Position numbers and translations under genes: made by a program | The notes under the pieces: generated by a model | Seen by the model: the letters and a program-made list of their open reading frames with translations, nothing else | Database searches by the model: none | What the model was told of the DNA's origin: nothing | In this document: in pieces, positions 62,512-64,000 of the stretch | Numbering within the stretch: the first letter of the stretch is position 1 | Layout: each line of letters opens with the position of its first letter | From: Saprospiraceae bacterium | GTDB taxonomy: Bacteria; Bacteroidota; Bacteroidia; Chitinophagales; Saprospiraceae | Length of the DNA stretch: 64,000 nt | Direction: 5' to 3' | Assembly (NCBI GenBank): GCA_027488935.1 | Contig: JAIYAP010000031.1 | Coordinates: 1 to 64,000 of the forward strand

Positions 62512-63609
62512 TTATCGTTGTAACGGAATGATACTCAATGGAACGGTAGAAAGCGGTTGCTGAAGTGAATAGATATTCAAATTCCCCTGAATTGATACAA
62601 ATGCTGTTAAATTTTCATTAATCAAAACATCGTAGGTTTGAATATTATCAATCTTACCAATAGGTTTTGGAAACTTTGGATCTCTAACATCAAAAACCTG
62701 TAAGCCGTTAAACCCATCACATACTGCCAAAGTATTCCCCTGGATGGCCAATCCAAAGGGATTAACCAGGTCTACGTGGCTGACTTTCACAGGTTGTTCA
62801 GGATTTGAGACATCAATTACAACCAATTCGCTCTTGGCTCTACGCGTACATTCATTTCCACTCCGTAATGTTGAATAAGCATAATTCCCAGAAACCACAA
62901 CCGGATCGCAAGCAAATTTGTGTTTGTATATTGAAATTAGTTTAGGGGCCTGTCTATTGGCATTATCAAAAATAAAAATCCCGGTCTTACTACCAACATA
63001 CAGTTTTGTGCCACCTGGCGTCCAGGTAGTTTCCAGTACATATTCAGGAAATTCCTGCGTATCTGTTTCCTTTAAAACCTCCGGGTCCGTTGGTTTAGCA
63101 ATGAACGTTTTAACCGTACAACTATCTACAACATACAGACAGTCTCCACCCAAGGCCAAGGCAGACATTGATCCATTAACAGACACCAAAGGCATTCCGC
63201 CTCCCATTCGATCTCCTCCCCAAAACTCCTTATATGCCTCAAAACTGGAGAAAAACTGGACTTTTGCTCGCTCTGGGTTGCTCTGGGTTCTAGATGGGAA
63301 AACATTCTGTTTCCATTTAACCACCTTATCAGGCATGTTTCGGTCCTTTGGCACCTTCAAAAGATACAAATCCTGATAGCGATTTGCATATATAAATTCG
63401 TCCCGCACCGCGATATCCTGAATGCCAGGACATTCAACAAATCTGATTTCTGATGGACTGGCTGGTTGGCTCACATCATAAATTGAAAACCCTTCGTTTG
63501 GAATGACAATAAAAAGCCGATTTCCTTCCAAACAAATTTTACCAGCGCCCGCTTGTCCAAACAGGCAATGCGTTGAGAGTACTAGAAAAGCAAAAAGAAG
63601 ATTTTTCAT
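62512..63609 (-). CDS. LVIVD-repeat secreted protein
   Basis: This 365-aa protein has a signal peptide (HCLFGQ) and several LVIVD-type beta-propeller repeats (FSIYDVSQPASPSEIRFVE, LVVIDVSNPEQPVKVSHVDL, LQVFDVRDPKFPKPIGKI). Such propellers are surface or periplasmic and bind other proteins. It is on the minus strand, downstream of the partial VWA gene (46 nt), so the two are probably one operon. Function unknown. Confidence 0.88.
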   Translation of the reverse strand: MKNLLFAFLVLSTHCLFGQAGAGKICLEGNRLFIVIPNEGFSIYDVSQPASPSEIRFVECPGIQDIAVRDEFIYANRYQDLYLLKVPKDRNMPDKVVKWKQNVFPSRTQSNPERAKVQFFSSFEAYKEFWGGDRMGGGMPLVSVNGSMSALALGGDCLYVVDSCTVKTFIAKPTDPEVLKETDTQEFPEYVLETTWTPGGTKLYVGSKTGIFIFDNANRQAPKLISIYKHKFACDPVVVSGNYAYSTLRSGNECTRRAKSELVVIDVSNPEQPVKVSHVDLVNPFGLAIQGNTLAVCDGFNGLQVFDVRDPKFPKPIGKIDNIQTYDVLINENLTAFVSIQGNLNIYSLQQPLSTVPLSIIPLQR

Positions 63610-63655
63610 ATAATAAATTTTATGTTAGGTTGAATTGGAAAATCATGCTTCAAAA

Positions 63656-64000
63656 TCACCTGTCTCGCACTTGAAGTTTTAAAATTTCTTCAAGCGTATG
63701 ATCAACATTATCAGCGTTAATCCATTTATACTCACCTCCTGAAATTTTAATCATATCCTTTGCTTTCCGCTCAACCCGATCATTGGGTGCTCCGTAGATC
63801 AGCAGGATTAACTTGACCTTCTTTCTTTCAATTTCTTTGGCAATTGGTCTTATTTGCGTGAACGAAAGCCGATCATCCGTTATCCATAACATGATGTTTT
63901 GCCCATTTGGGTTGTGATAAGTTTCTACGCACCGAAGTCCTTCATCCAGTAATGGCTTACCCGCCGGAAATTTATTGGTCGTCAATCCAGTTATCGCCAT
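63656..64000 (-). CDS. VWA domain protein (partial, cut by the window end)
   Basis: Only the last 114 codons are in the window. They fit the end of a von Willebrand factor A domain (MAITGLTTNKFPAGKPLLDE, IMLWITDDRLSF, VKLILLIYGAPNDRVE). The gene continues to the right and the Met at 64000 may be internal. The part with the metal-binding DxSxS motif lies outside. It probably shares an operon with the LVIVD-repeat gene. Confidence 0.7.
   Translation of the reverse strand: MAITGLTTNKFPAGKPLLDEGLRCVETYHNPNGQNIMLWITDDRLSFTQIRPIAKEIERKKVKLILLIYGAPNDRVERKAKDMIKISGGEYKWINADNVDHTLEEILKLQVRDR

Overview
The window looks like chromosomal DNA from a member of the Bacteroidota, probably a gliding, surface-protein-rich lineage such as Saprospiria. 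The evidence is a TonB-dependent receptor paired with a DUF4249 lipoprotein, proteins with type IX secretion (T9SS) C-terminal domains of both the type A and the CHU_C/gliding-associated kind, LytTR regulators, a lipidated TamA-like Omp85 protein, and repeated TAnnTTTG promoter elements, which are the Bacteroidota -7 consensus. No phage, insertion sequence or CRISPR array was seen.

Positions 1-8.2 kb hold the DUF4249/TonB receptor pair, prmA, a MATE transporter with a methyltransferase, and a small barrel protein facing a ChrR-like cupin protein. From 8.4 to 21 kb are a conserved hypothetical gene, a phosphonate-catabolism pair (FAD oxidase plus phosphonatase-like HAD), a T9SS gene bracketed by two copies of a long palindromic repeat, xseB with a SET-domain gene, lemA with two TPM genes, an RNA methyltransferase divergent from a TamL-like gene, a DUF937-OmpA protein and kbl. 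From 21 to 28 kb are regulators and RNA genes: a LytTR response regulator, tRNA-Val(GAC) and tRNA-Pro(GGG) with promoter and terminator, a TPR histidine kinase interrupted at a run of ten A residues, its LuxR-type regulator, a lipoprotein and a second LytTR protein with an unusual receiver domain.

The most unusual region is 28.85-43.33 kb. Ten tightly packed plus-strand genes all appear to be exported. Four large ones (617, 574, 682 and 705 aa) are divergent paralogues with a shared N-terminal motif (YYYLP, then a D/N-x-x-G/E-x-P-x-F stretch), a shared GxAP motif and a shared C-terminal module (DPxFxxRE, then Y-D/E-Y-x-V-x-W). A fifth, shorter gene closes the run. Between them lie two small paralogues with an identical type of C-terminal tail, a putative barrel protein, an IPT/TIG plus NHL lipoprotein and another large secreted protein. 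I do not recognise this system. It looks like a multicomponent periplasmic or outer-membrane assembly.

From 43.3 to 48.8 kb are ordinary metabolic and transport genes, an Rpn-family nuclease with a 12-bp coding repeat, and a scar where an aldo/keto reductase and a divergent AraC regulator were both truncated. From 49 to 58.3 kb a minus-strand run encodes a lipoprotein, an ECF sigma factor, a protein combining an anti-sigma-like N-terminus with a beta-barrel-like C-terminus, and three CHU_C surface proteins, two of them recent tandem duplicates. From 58.7 kb to the end are a TPR metalloprotease, an adjacent paralogue whose catalytic Glu is replaced, a membrane protein, an LVIVD-repeat protein and a partial VWA-domain gene.
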